Source: Cellvibrionales bacterium UBA2618
GTDB taxonomy: Bacteria > Pseudomonadota > Gammaproteobacteria > Pseudomonadales > Porticoccaceae
Assembly (NCBI GenBank): GCA_002339165.1
Contig: DDJS01000009.1
Location: 30,465 to 36,102, forward strand
DNA length: 5,638 nucleotides
Direction of reading: 5' to 3'
A program made the translations under genes and the position numbers. Positions 1 to 5,638 of the stretch are shown in pieces. The first letter of the stretch is position 1. Each line of letters starts with the position of its first letter. The notes beneath the pieces are model-generated. The model saw nothing but the letters and a program-made list of their open reading frames with translations. It was not told where the DNA came from and did no database searches.

Positions 1-1291
1 CGGCATCGGCATGACTCACCGTCTCATCGAGAATGATGCGCTGCCTGAGAAGCTCGATATTTTTTACCCCTTGAATGTCGATCTGCGATAACAACAATCT
101 GCTCCATAAGAGCAGTATAATCAGCGCGCCAACTAACCCCGTGCCGCCATAGATCCATCTGGACTTGCTTACCTGAGCGCACTGCGATTCTCGCCATGGC
201 AGTAAATTGATATCCCCAACGACACCGTCCCCCCTGAGCGCAAGACCGATTGCAATCAACAGTGAAGAATCGTCGGAATCGACATGGTCAATAGCTAGGT
301 GACCGGCCAATGATATGTCGCGCAATGGTTTTATAAATTCAACGCTAACGCCGACACTCGACTGGATTAACTCGGCGAGGCTCGCGGGCCAAGGCACCTC
401 ACCACAAACCGAGATTTTTTCTACTTTTAAATCGCCAAAGGTACTGTGAAAAAATCGTAAAGCAGTTGACAGCGACGCGACTAAATCAGCGTCAAAACCG
501 TTGCATGGAGCCAGACTATCGACGGTTAACACCGTCGATATATCTGCAGCAGAGTGTTCAATCAATATCTCAGAAATAAGCGCCTTAGAAACAGGTACGC
601 TGCGGCTTATTTCAGCACTCGAAACATTACGGCGGGCGCACCGCTGACTGTAAACAACCCGGCCACGCAACATTAACAAAAGGCAAAAATGTCGCGTGCA
701 AACATTTACCACCACGTGACACCGCTGCGACATATTGGCAAATTGAGGCAACATTCGGCAGGCTCGCTCTATTGCCAACTCCTCAGTTTCGACCGCCAGT
801 AGCCGAACCCCCGCAGTTTGAAACATTGTTCGCACCGGAGAGAGGGTATCTTTTCGGCAACCCACTAATAACATCGGCACCGTGGGCGAACCGATCGATG
901 CCGAACGACGGTAGTCAAACATCGCTTCCTCAATAGGGAATGGGAAATATTTTTCGGCTTCGATTTCCATCGCCGCCTGTAATGACTCGCCAATCAACTC
1001 GTGCGGCAGATCGAGATGTTTGGCGACGCACCCCCGACCCAGCGCCGACACTGCGCAACTGCTGCTGGCAGCCGATATCCGAAGGGCGTCTGCAATTACC
1101 CGCGCGCGCATACTTGTGGCCTCGGACGCCTCCTCAAAGGCACTTTCTGCAGGGAACGGCAATCGGCAATAGGCCTGCAATGACAAAATATTTTTAAACT
1201 TGGCAAGTTCGATCACCGTGACCGATGATGTTGAAATATCAATGCCGAGGGAAGCACCGCTTGCACGGCCGGCCAAACGCATAAATTGCAT
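1..1291 (-). CDS. pilM/pilN: PilM-PilN fusion protein, type IV pilus inner-membrane alignment platform (3' end outside window)
   Basis: The frame is open from ATG at 1291 to the left edge (430 codons, no stop). Residues 1-353 read as PilM, the actin-like cytoplasmic protein of the type IV pilus platform: GIDIS at 16-20, an EIEAEKYFPFPIEEA stretch, a GCRKD stretch, and GLALR ending at 353, close to the usual full PilM length of about 354. After a short GDGVVGD linker comes INLLPWRE (361-368), the PilN tail that docks into PilM. A hydrophobic helix (about 380-400) and a coiled-coil start with an ILDE motif follow, as in PilN. The layout is cytoplasmic actin-like domain, membrane pass, periplasmic PilN part, the same order as GspL. 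Position divergent from mrcA is the classic pilMNOPQ site. Start choice: GGGAGGT lies 8 nt before ATG 1291. Oddities: the second phosphate motif (DIGAT-type) reads NVCTR at 196-200, the adenosine motif is weak, and there are 12 cysteines. PilM and PilN identity is firm; a true single polypeptide is very likely. Confidence 0.9.
   Translation of the reverse strand, partial: MQFMRLAGRASGASLGIDISTSSVTVIELAKFKNILSLQAYCRLPFPAESAFEEASEATSMRARVIADALRISAASSSCAVSALGRGCVAKHLDLPHELIGESLQAAMEIEAEKYFPFPIEEAMFDYRRSASIGSPTVPMLLVGCRKDTLSPVRTMFQTAGVRLLAVETEELAIERACRMLPQFANMSQRCHVVVNVCTRHFCLLLMLRGRVVYSQRCARRNVSSAEISRSVPVSKALISEILIEHSAADISTVLTVDSLAPCNGFDADLVASLSTALRFFHSTFGDLKVEKISVCGEVPWPASLAELIQSSVGVSVEFIKPLRDISLAGHLAIDHVDSDDSSLLIAIGLALRGDGVVGDINLLPWRESQCAQVSKSRWIYGGTGLVGALIILLLWSRLLLSQIDIQGVKNIELLRQRIILDETVSHADA
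230..235 (-). promoter_or_regulatory. Shine-Dalgarno-like AGGGGG at the PilM/PilN junction, probable relict pilN ribosome binding site
   Basis: On the minus strand AGGGGG covers the last PilM codon (R353) and the next one. Nine bases downstream is GTT (218-220, V358), which aligns with the initiator Met of ordinary PilN (Met-Ala-Arg-Ile-Asn-Leu-Leu becomes Val-Gly-Asp-Ile-Asn-Leu-Leu). GTT is not a usable start codon and no in-frame ATG or GTG lies nearby. I infer that this is what remains of a separate pilN start. It could be chance, because AGG GGG also simply encodes Arg-Gly. Confidence 0.4.
517..540. repeat. Perfect 10-bp inverted repeat with 4-nt loop inside the PilM coding region
   Basis: The left arm TATCGACGGT (517-526) and right arm ACCGTCGATA (531-540) are exact reverse complements around TAAC. 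In the coding strand the stretch encodes Ile-Ser-Thr-Val-Leu-Thr-Val-Asp. There is no T-run on either side in either direction, so it is not an intrinsic terminator. It could form an mRNA hairpin or be a dyad protein-binding site; function is unknown. Confidence 0.7.
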
Positions 1292-1299
1292 GGCTAGAG

Positions 1300-1314
1300 A
1301 CCTCCCGTAGGGAG
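1300..1314 (-). promoter_or_regulatory. pilMN ribosome binding site within a small hairpin
   Basis: The Shine-Dalgarno sequence GGGAGGT (plus-strand 1300-1306) sits 8 nt upstream of ATG 1291 and fixes that start. Most of it is the right arm of a perfect inverted repeat on the minus strand: CTCCC, loop TAC, GGGAG (1302-1314), extendable by one U-G pair. Formed in the mRNA, the stem would cover most of the ribosome binding site. Whether it forms or regulates is inference. Confidence 0.6.
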
Positions 1315-1364
1315 AGCGATAAGGTAACAATAACGTTAACAAAAAAGGTTTAGTATGCAAATGA

Positions 1365-1393
1365 TGCACTTCACATTCTCAACCATCTATAAT
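1365..1393 (+). promoter_or_regulatory. Probable sigma-70 promoter of mrcA
   Basis: TATAAT at 1388-1393 is a perfect -10 match. At the standard 17-bp spacing the -35 position holds TGCACT (1365-1370), only a half match to TTGACA. Transcription would start near 1400, giving a leader of about 25 nt before the mrcA ATG at 1426. This lies in the 134-bp gap shared with the divergent pilMN gene, for which I could not pick a convincing promoter. Confidence 0.5.
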
Positions 1394-1425
1394 AAATCAA
1401 ACAGGCCTTTGAGTTCCCGACCACG

Positions 1426-3924
1426 ATGTTTGAAAAATACCGAAAATTATGGGTTTTTACGATTTTTTCGACGCTATTATGTGGCGGCGGAGCGCTCGTT
1501 GTTATGTCATGCCTATACCTTTATCTAAGTCCAAAATTGCCATCGGTTGAGGAACTCAAAGAGATAGAGCTGCAAATTCCACTGCGAATCTACTCACAAG
1601 ACCTCAAAGTCATGGCCGAGTTTGGAGAAAAAAAACGCAATCCGGTATCCTTTGATCAAATTCCTAACGCCATGGTGGACGCATTTCTAGCCGCCGAAGA
1701 CTCGAGTTTTTTTGAGCATGGCGGCATTGCCATCTCCGGCCTTGTAAGGGCTGCTCTAGAGTTGGCCCGCACCGGATCGATTCGCAGTGGCGGTAGCACC
1801 ATCACGATGCAGGTGGCGCGCAACTTTTTTCTCACCAAACGACAGGAGTTTACCCGCAAGTTTAACGAAATATTGCTCGCGCTCAGAATCGAAGATGAAC
1901 TCACAAAACAACAGATACTGTCGCTCTACGCAAACAAAATTTATATGGGCAATCGCGCCTATGGCGTCGGTGCGGCAGCTCAAGTTTATTATGGCAAGAC
2001 TCTCGAACAATTGAGTCTCGCTGAAATTGCAATGATCGCCGGCCTTCCCAAAGCACCGTCAAGGTATAATCCACTGGCCAATTCAGAGCGCGCAATGCAG
2101 CGGCGCGACTGGATATTAGGGCGAATGTTGACGCTAGGAAATATTGATCAACTGGAGTATCAAAACGCCATTAGCGAACCGGATAATGCCTCTTACCACG
2201 GTTCCATATCGCAACGAGGCGCGGCCTATGCAGCAGAACTCGTGCGCCAGCAGGTCATCGAAAAATTTGGTTTAAAAGCCTACACTAAAGGCTATACGGT
2301 GATCACTTCGATCGATTCGCAAATGCAACATCAGGCGGTGGCGGCGGTCCAGTCGGGCATATTGACCTACGACAAACGGCACGGCTATCGAGGGGCGGAA
2401 CGATCTTCCGTCGACCCGGAAAAATGGCTGGAGATCTTGCAAAAAACGCCCACCTTTGCCGGTCTAGAAGCGATGATTGTCTCCGAGGTGGAAGACCAAT
2501 ACGCAATACTCGTCGACCGCAACGACCGCCTGCACACGCTCGAATGGGCAGATGGTATCGAGGGTACGCGACTGTACAAGACCGTCAATTCGCTGTCATC
2601 ACCTATCACCTCCGCGCAGACGCTGTTGACCCGCGGCGATTTAATTCGCGTAACGCGCGACGATACCGGCCGCTTGCAACTCGCACAACTCCCCGACGCG
2701 CAGGCCGCAATGGTCGCTATAGCGCCCCGTGACGGCGCCATTCGCGCGCTGGTCGGAGGCTTCGACTACACCCAGAGTAATTTTAATCGGGTTACTCAGG
2801 CGACTAGACAACCCGGATCAAACTTCAAACCCTTTTTATATGCCATTGCCCTGCGCAGTGGCTTTACCGCCGCCACATTGTTCAACGATGCACCGGTGGT
2901 GTTCAACGACAGCAAACTCGAGGATACTTGGAGACCCGAAAACGACGGCGGCAAGTTCTATGGGCCAACGAGATTGAGGGTTGGGCTCTATCGATCGAGA
3001 AATCTAGTATCGATCCGCCTGCTGCGCCGCCTCGGGATCGATCGAGCCCTCGAGGGCCTGCAAGATTTCGGCTTTGACACTGGAGAAATGCCCCTCGATC
3101 TATCGCTTGCGCTGGGCAGCCATGCACTGACGCCGCTGCAAATAGCCTCTGGCTACGCAGTTTTTGCCAATGGCGGTTATCGGGTCAAGCCATACATTCT
3201 CGATAAAATTATCGACCGCAAGGGCAATATCGTCTATCAAGCAGAAGCGCTCTGCGCCGATTGCGCAATCGCCGTCGGCAGTTCACCAGCCAACGGCGCA
3301 GACAGCCTAGACGTCGACGTCGAGTTAGAGGATTTATTCGATCAACTAGCCCGCGAAAAATTATCTGCAAGCGACCGCAAGAGCCAACAGATCATTAAAT
3401 TAGCGCTCCAAAAAAATCAGCCTAAGACGCTTAAACCTGCCACTCAAGTGCTCGATTCCCGCTCCGCTTTCCTGATTGATTCAATCCTTAAAGATGTTAT
3501 TTTAAGGGGCACTGGGGTAAAGGCAAAAGCCCTTGAGCGAAGCGATTTAGGCGGTAAAACCGGCACCACAAACGGTCCCCGCGACGCCTGGTTTTCTGGC
3601 TATTCGTCGGATTTGGCGGTCACAGCCTGGGTTGGCTTTGACGACAACTCGATCATCGGCAGAAATGAATATGGTGGTTCAGCGGCACTGCCTATCTGGA
3701 TCGATTTCATGGGCGCAGCATTGGATGGTAGGCCCGAGGTAGAGCACCCACAACCCAACGGGATCGTGCGCGTCAAAATAGATGCCGAAACCGGTGAGCG
3801 CATCGACCCTGAAGAGCAGGGAGTATTCGAATATTTCAAAAGCGAAAACGTGCCAGAACTACAGCGAAATACCTCTACGTTGCCCAATGGTGAGCAAAGC
3901 CCTCTCCCAGACGATCTGCTTTGA
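1426..3924 (+). CDS. mrcA: Penicillin-binding protein 1A, bifunctional class A peptidoglycan synthase (mrcA/ponA)
   Basis: The 832-residue protein polymerises lipid II into glycan strands and crosslinks the stem peptides in the periplasm. The order is: short cytoplasmic N-terminus and a signal-anchor helix (about 8-33); GT51 glycosyltransferase with catalytic E91 in EDSSFFEH (91-98), GGSTITMQVARN (122-133), RKFNEILLALRIE (144-156) and KIYMGNRAYG (171-180); an OB-like domain (about 316-424) beginning near YDKRHGYRG; and a transpeptidase with SNFK (nucleophile S465, K468), SRN (524-526) and KTGT (711-714). All catalytic motifs are intact and the length fits pseudomonad-type PBP1A. A charged insert (about 605-672) lies between SRN and KTGT and carries a C610-x-x-C613 pair. 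ATG 1426 is chosen because it precedes the anchor helix; the upstream Shine-Dalgarno is poor (only GAG at 1411-1413). It is divergent from pilMN, the usual gammaproteobacterial arrangement. An outer-membrane lipoprotein activator (LpoA type) would be expected elsewhere in the genome. Confidence 0.97.
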   Translation: MFEKYRKLWVFTIFSTLLCGGGALVVMSCLYLYLSPKLPSVEELKEIELQIPLRIYSQDLKVMAEFGEKKRNPVSFDQIPNAMVDAFLAAEDSSFFEHGGIAISGLVRAALELARTGSIRSGGSTITMQVARNFFLTKRQEFTRKFNEILLALRIEDELTKQQILSLYANKIYMGNRAYGVGAAAQVYYGKTLEQLSLAEIAMIAGLPKAPSRYNPLANSERAMQRRDWILGRMLTLGNIDQLEYQNAISEPDNASYHGSISQRGAAYAAELVRQQVIEKFGLKAYTKGYTVITSIDSQMQHQAVAAVQSGILTYDKRHGYRGAERSSVDPEKWLEILQKTPTFAGLEAMIVSEVEDQYAILVDRNDRLHTLEWADGIEGTRLYKTVNSLSSPITSAQTLLTRGDLIRVTRDDTGRLQLAQLPDAQAAMVAIAPRDGAIRALVGGFDYTQSNFNRVTQATRQPGSNFKPFLYAIALRSGFTAATLFNDAPVVFNDSKLEDTWRPENDGGKFYGPTRLRVGLYRSRNLVSIRLLRRLGIDRALEGLQDFGFDTGEMPLDLSLALGSHALTPLQIASGYAVFANGGYRVKPYILDKIIDRKGNIVYQAEALCADCAIAVGSSPANGADSLDVDVELEDLFDQLAREKLSASDRKSQQIIKLALQKNQPKTLKPATQVLDSRSAFLIDSILKDVILRGTGVKAKALERSDLGGKTGTTNGPRDAWFSGYSSDLAVTAWVGFDDNSIIGRNEYGGSAALPIWIDFMGAALDGRPEVEHPQPNGIVRVKIDAETGERIDPEEQGVFEYFKSENVPELQRNTSTLPNGEQSPLPDDLL

Positions 3925-3949
3925 TCTCATCGAGCGCCTATTTCAATCA

Positions 3950-4768
3950 CTAATTGATTAGTCCCGGCCAGTCGAATTGGGTATCGCCGATCGCATAAAA
4001 GAATGGGTTGAGCAAATCTGCTTTCGAATTGTAACTAAGCACCCTGAAATCTAGGTCGACAATCGCACCTCCAGCTGCCTCGAGTACAGCTTGAGCGGCA
4101 GCGGTATCCCATTCGCAGGTCGGTGCCAACCGGGGATAAAGATCGGCATGGCCCTCGGCGATCAGGCAAATTTTAAGCGAACTACCGACGTTTTTCGCGC
4201 TACAACCGCCCAGTTGTCGGTTAATTTTTTCGACCAACTGGGACACTTCTGTATCACCGTGACGTCGACTCACCATCAACACCAGTGGCTGGTTGGCATC
4301 CACCATTGAAGCCACGCTACGCGCCTTAATAGCCTGCTGCCCCTGATCATCGCGCCGATAAGCACCGAGTGCCGCGCTACCTATATAGGTCACACCCTGA
4401 ACCGGCGCATGCACCACTCCCATGATCGGCCGATGGTTGTCTATGAGCGCAACATTCACAGTAAACTCACCATTTTTATTAACGAACTCGGCGGTTCCGT
4501 CGAGGGGATCGACTAGCCAATAGCGTTGCCAGAGATTGCGCACCTCGGCATCTACCGCCGCAGACTCTTCCGATAATACCGGGGTATCCGGTTCCAACGC
4601 TTGTAACCCTGCCACCAATAGACGGTGTGCCGCCATATCAGCAGCGGTCAGCGGCGACCCATCAGTTTTTTGACTAACACCGAGATCATCGCTGTTATAA
4701 ATCTCTAAAATCGCATTACCAGCCTCTACCGCTAGTTCCGCCACAGCGTCTATTAATTTCCAATCCAT
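3950..4768 (-). CDS. cysQ: 3'(2'),5'-bisphosphate nucleotidase CysQ
   Basis: This 272-residue protein belongs to the inositol monophosphatase superfamily. CysQ removes the 3'-phosphate of 3'-phosphoadenosine 5'-phosphate (and acts on PAPS), clearing this by-product of sulfate assimilation; it is a Mg-dependent cytoplasmic enzyme. Visible motifs: KTDGSPLTAAD (34-44), LSEES with metal-binding E67/E68, WLVDPLDGTAEF (84-95) with metal ligands D87 and D90, NGEFTVNVALI (99-109), and CEWDTAAAQAVLEAAGG (218-234) with D221. Most CysQ proteins have Lys in DGTKEF; here it is Ala93. ATG 4768 is preferred because it begins the conserved MDWKLIDAVAELA helix. An in-frame GTG at 4837 would add 23 basic residues unlike the family. 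Shine-Dalgarno support is weak for both. The gene converges on mrcA, 25 bp apart, and is divergent from yrfG. Other IMPase relatives are less likely given the NGEFTVN segment and gene context. Confidence 0.93.
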   Translation of the reverse strand: MDWKLIDAVAELAVEAGNAILEIYNSDDLGVSQKTDGSPLTAADMAAHRLLVAGLQALEPDTPVLSEESAAVDAEVRNLWQRYWLVDPLDGTAEFVNKNGEFTVNVALIDNHRPIMGVVHAPVQGVTYIGSAALGAYRRDDQGQQAIKARSVASMVDANQPLVLMVSRRHGDTEVSQLVEKINRQLGGCSAKNVGSSLKICLIAEGHADLYPRLAPTCEWDTAAAQAVLEAAGGAIVDLDFRVLSYNSKADLLNPFFYAIGDTQFDWPGLIN

Positions 4769-4880
4769 GCTATAGTTTCTCGAGTTAAAATGAAGCTGGC
4801 GCGTTTCGACCCGTTTGAGCGTTCGCCGACCCAGCACTGATGATACTGCACTGTGCCGTCACATTTCCAGAGGATCCTCA
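4769..4880. promoter_or_regulatory. Divergent cysQ/yrfG intergenic region
   Basis: This 112-bp gap must hold control sequences for both cysQ (minus) and yrfG (plus) unless either is read from further away. No convincing -35/-10 pair stands out. The best plus-strand -10-like string is GATACT (4842-4847), but TTGAGC upstream (4815-4820) is 21 bp away, too far. On the minus strand TATCAT (4840-4845) has no good -35. In pseudomonad-like relatives nudE usually lies here, upstream of cysQ; this gap is too short to hold it and I see no remnant. Confidence 0.35.
4869..4874 (+). promoter_or_regulatory. yrfG ribosome binding site
   Basis: AGAGGA ends 6 nt before ATG 4881 and decides this start over an upstream in-frame ATG at 4815. 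The latter would add 22 residues with no resemblance to the family. The site overlaps the 10-bp perfect palindrome GAGGATCCTC (4870-4879). Confidence 0.75.
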
Positions 4881-5549
4881 ATGTTGTTAGATTGGTCAAA
4901 TATCGATACGGTACTACTCGATATGGACGGCACACTGCTAGATTTACACTTCGACAATTATTTTTGGCTGACCCATCTACCCACGCGTTACGCGGAACAC
5001 TTCAATTTGGACCCGGCGGTCGTTACACCACAAATACACGATCGACTGATTGCCCGGCGCGGAACGCTAAAATGGTATTCAACCGACTTTTGGTCAAGCG
5101 AGTTCGGGCTCGATATTATCGCGCTCAAAGGCGAAATTAAACACCTCATTAACGAACGCCCACAGGCTCTGGAACTTCTCCGTACATTAGCTGCGAGGGG
5201 TAAAAAACTGCTTTTGGTGACCAACGCAGACCGCAAAAGTATCCAACTTAAATTTTCTCAAACAGCCCTCGCCGAGCACTTCGATCATGTGGTATCGTCG
5301 CAAGACTATGGCTATGCCAAGGAACAACCAGAATTTTGGCATGCGCTGAAATCGCACATTGACTTTAACCCGACGAAGGCCCTATTTATTGACGATTCGG
5401 AGGCCGTTCTGAACTCGGCGCACCGCTATGGTATAGCTTACCTTCGCAGCATTGCTCAACCCGACAGCCAGCAACGCAGTAGCCAAAATTCGCAATTTGG
5501 CACCATCGAAAGTTTTCAAGACCTCTTTTCACCGGAGCGTGGGGTTTAG
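4881..5549 (+). CDS. yrfG: YrfG-type GMP/IMP nucleotidase, HAD superfamily
   Basis: The 222-residue protein matches the length of E. coli YrfG, a cytoplasmic HAD phosphatase that dephosphorylates purine monophosphates (GMP, IMP). The N-terminus is strikingly YrfG-like: IDTVLLDMDGTLLDL followed by FDNYFW. HAD motifs are complete: I, DMDGT with nucleophile D14 and general acid/base D16; II, LLVTNAD with T114; III, GYAKEQPEFW with K147; IV, LFIDDSEAVL with D171/D172. The segment between motifs I and II (about 20-105) is the helical cap, including the TLKWYSTDFWSSEFGLDI stretch typical of this subfamily. It is followed without a gap by hslR, a pairing also seen in E. coli, so the two are probably cotranscribed. 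Substrate preference is inferred from the family, not read from the sequence. Confidence 0.93.
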   Translation: MLLDWSNIDTVLLDMDGTLLDLHFDNYFWLTHLPTRYAEHFNLDPAVVTPQIHDRLIARRGTLKWYSTDFWSSEFGLDIIALKGEIKHLINERPQALELLRTLAARGKKLLLVTNADRKSIQLKFSQTALAEHFDHVVSSQDYGYAKEQPEFWHALKSHIDFNPTKALFIDDSEAVLNSAHRYGIAYLRSIAQPDSQQRSSQNSQFGTIESFQDLFSPERGV

Positions 5550-5638
5550 ATGACCACAGGAACACGCGTAGACAAATGGCTCTGGGCAGCCCGGTTTTTC
5601 AAAACTCGCTCGATTGCAAAAAATGCCATCGAGAGCGG
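5550..5638 (+). CDS. hslR: Hsp15, S4-domain ribosome-associated heat shock protein (5' part only)
   Basis: Only the first 29 codons are in the window. They read MTTGTRVDKWLWAARF, then FKTRSIAKNAIES, the start of an S4 RNA-binding domain. RxDKWLWAARFxKTR is the hallmark of Hsp15. The protein binds free 50S subunits that still carry a nascent chain and returns them to translation. The ATG directly follows the yrfG stop (TAGATG), so translation is probably coupled. Purine-rich GGAG (5534-5537) and GGGG (5541-5544) inside the end of yrfG can serve as the ribosome binding site. Position after yrfG supports the assignment. The rest of the gene lies beyond the right edge. Confidence 0.93.
   Translation, partial: MTTGTRVDKWLWAARFFKTRSIAKNAIES

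Noticed and set aside
940..1197. Plus-strand open frame of 85 codons, and a second one at 1001-1183
   Set aside because: Both lie wholly inside the minus-strand PilM coding region, which has clear family motifs. Their translations look like arbitrary Arg/Pro-rich shadow protein, with no ribosome binding site.
2..1291. Calling the left gene a type II secretion gspL because of its domain order
   Set aside because: The tail motif is INLLPWRE as in PilN, not the NLLQGEF type recalled for GspL. The PilM half keeps PilM-specific stretches, and the divergent mrcA neighbour is the type IV pilus context.
1323..1358. A sigma-70 promoter for pilMN, using TTGCAT and TAACGT at 16-bp spacing
   Set aside because: Each box matches consensus at only about half the positions; AT-rich sequence gives such pairs by chance.
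2990..3046. Direct repeat ATCGATCGAG at 2990-2999 and 3037-3046
   Set aside because: Ten-base copies within conserved transpeptidase coding sequence, made largely from Ser/Ile/Asp/Arg codons, so most likely coincidental codon use.
3945..3961. Bidirectional terminator between mrcA and cysQ
   Set aside because: The possible stems are 5 bp, AT-rich, mutually exclusive and have no T-tract, so they do not qualify as an intrinsic terminator.
4769..4837. N-terminal extension of CysQ from the in-frame GTG at 4837
   Set aside because: The extra 23 residues are basic and unlike CysQ N-termini. The family-like protein begins at ATG 4768.
4815..4880. N-terminal extension of YrfG from ATG 4815
   Set aside because: ATG 4881 has a well-spaced AGAGGA and matches the YrfG N-terminus and the usual length of 222 residues.

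Overview
The window looks like a chromosomal core region of a non-enteric gammaproteobacterium, close to the pseudomonad/marine-gamma type. The evidence is gene order: a type IV pilus pilM locus divergent from the penicillin-binding protein 1A gene, then cysQ, yrfG and hslR. Base composition is moderate and even. I see no mobile elements, tRNA, rRNA or CRISPR. The genus cannot be named from this sequence.

Layout. Positions 1-1291 (minus strand, running off the left edge) are one uninterrupted reading frame of at least 430 codons. Its first ~353 residues are PilM. Without a stop or restart it continues into the start of PilN: the INLLPWRE tail, a membrane helix and the start of the coiled coil. 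This PilM-PilN fusion is the most unusual item here. It reproduces in a type IV pilus locus the domain order of the type II secretion protein GspL. Positions 1292-1425 are a divergent control region with a good -10 box for the PBP1A gene and a small hairpin over the pilMN ribosome binding site. Positions 1426-3924 (plus) encode a complete PBP1A (mrcA/ponA). Positions 3950-4768 (minus) encode CysQ, converging tail to tail with mrcA across 25 bp. Positions 4769-4880 are a second divergent gap, where nudE would be expected by comparison with pseudomonad-like relatives but is absent. Positions 4881-5549 (plus) encode the YrfG-type HAD nucleotidase. At 5550, directly after its stop codon, hslR (Hsp15) begins and runs off the right edge.

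How the genes fit together. mrcA builds and crosslinks peptidoglycan. The pilMN gene (with pilO, pilP and pilQ expected beyond the left edge) forms the inner-membrane alignment platform of the type IV pilus. cysQ removes 3'-phosphoadenosine nucleotides from sulfate assimilation. yrfG and hslR form a housekeeping operon for purine nucleotide hydrolysis and ribosome rescue. Apart from the fusion, its degenerate nucleotide-binding motifs and the missing nudE, the region is ordinary. All family assignments come from recalled motifs and gene order; no database search was run.
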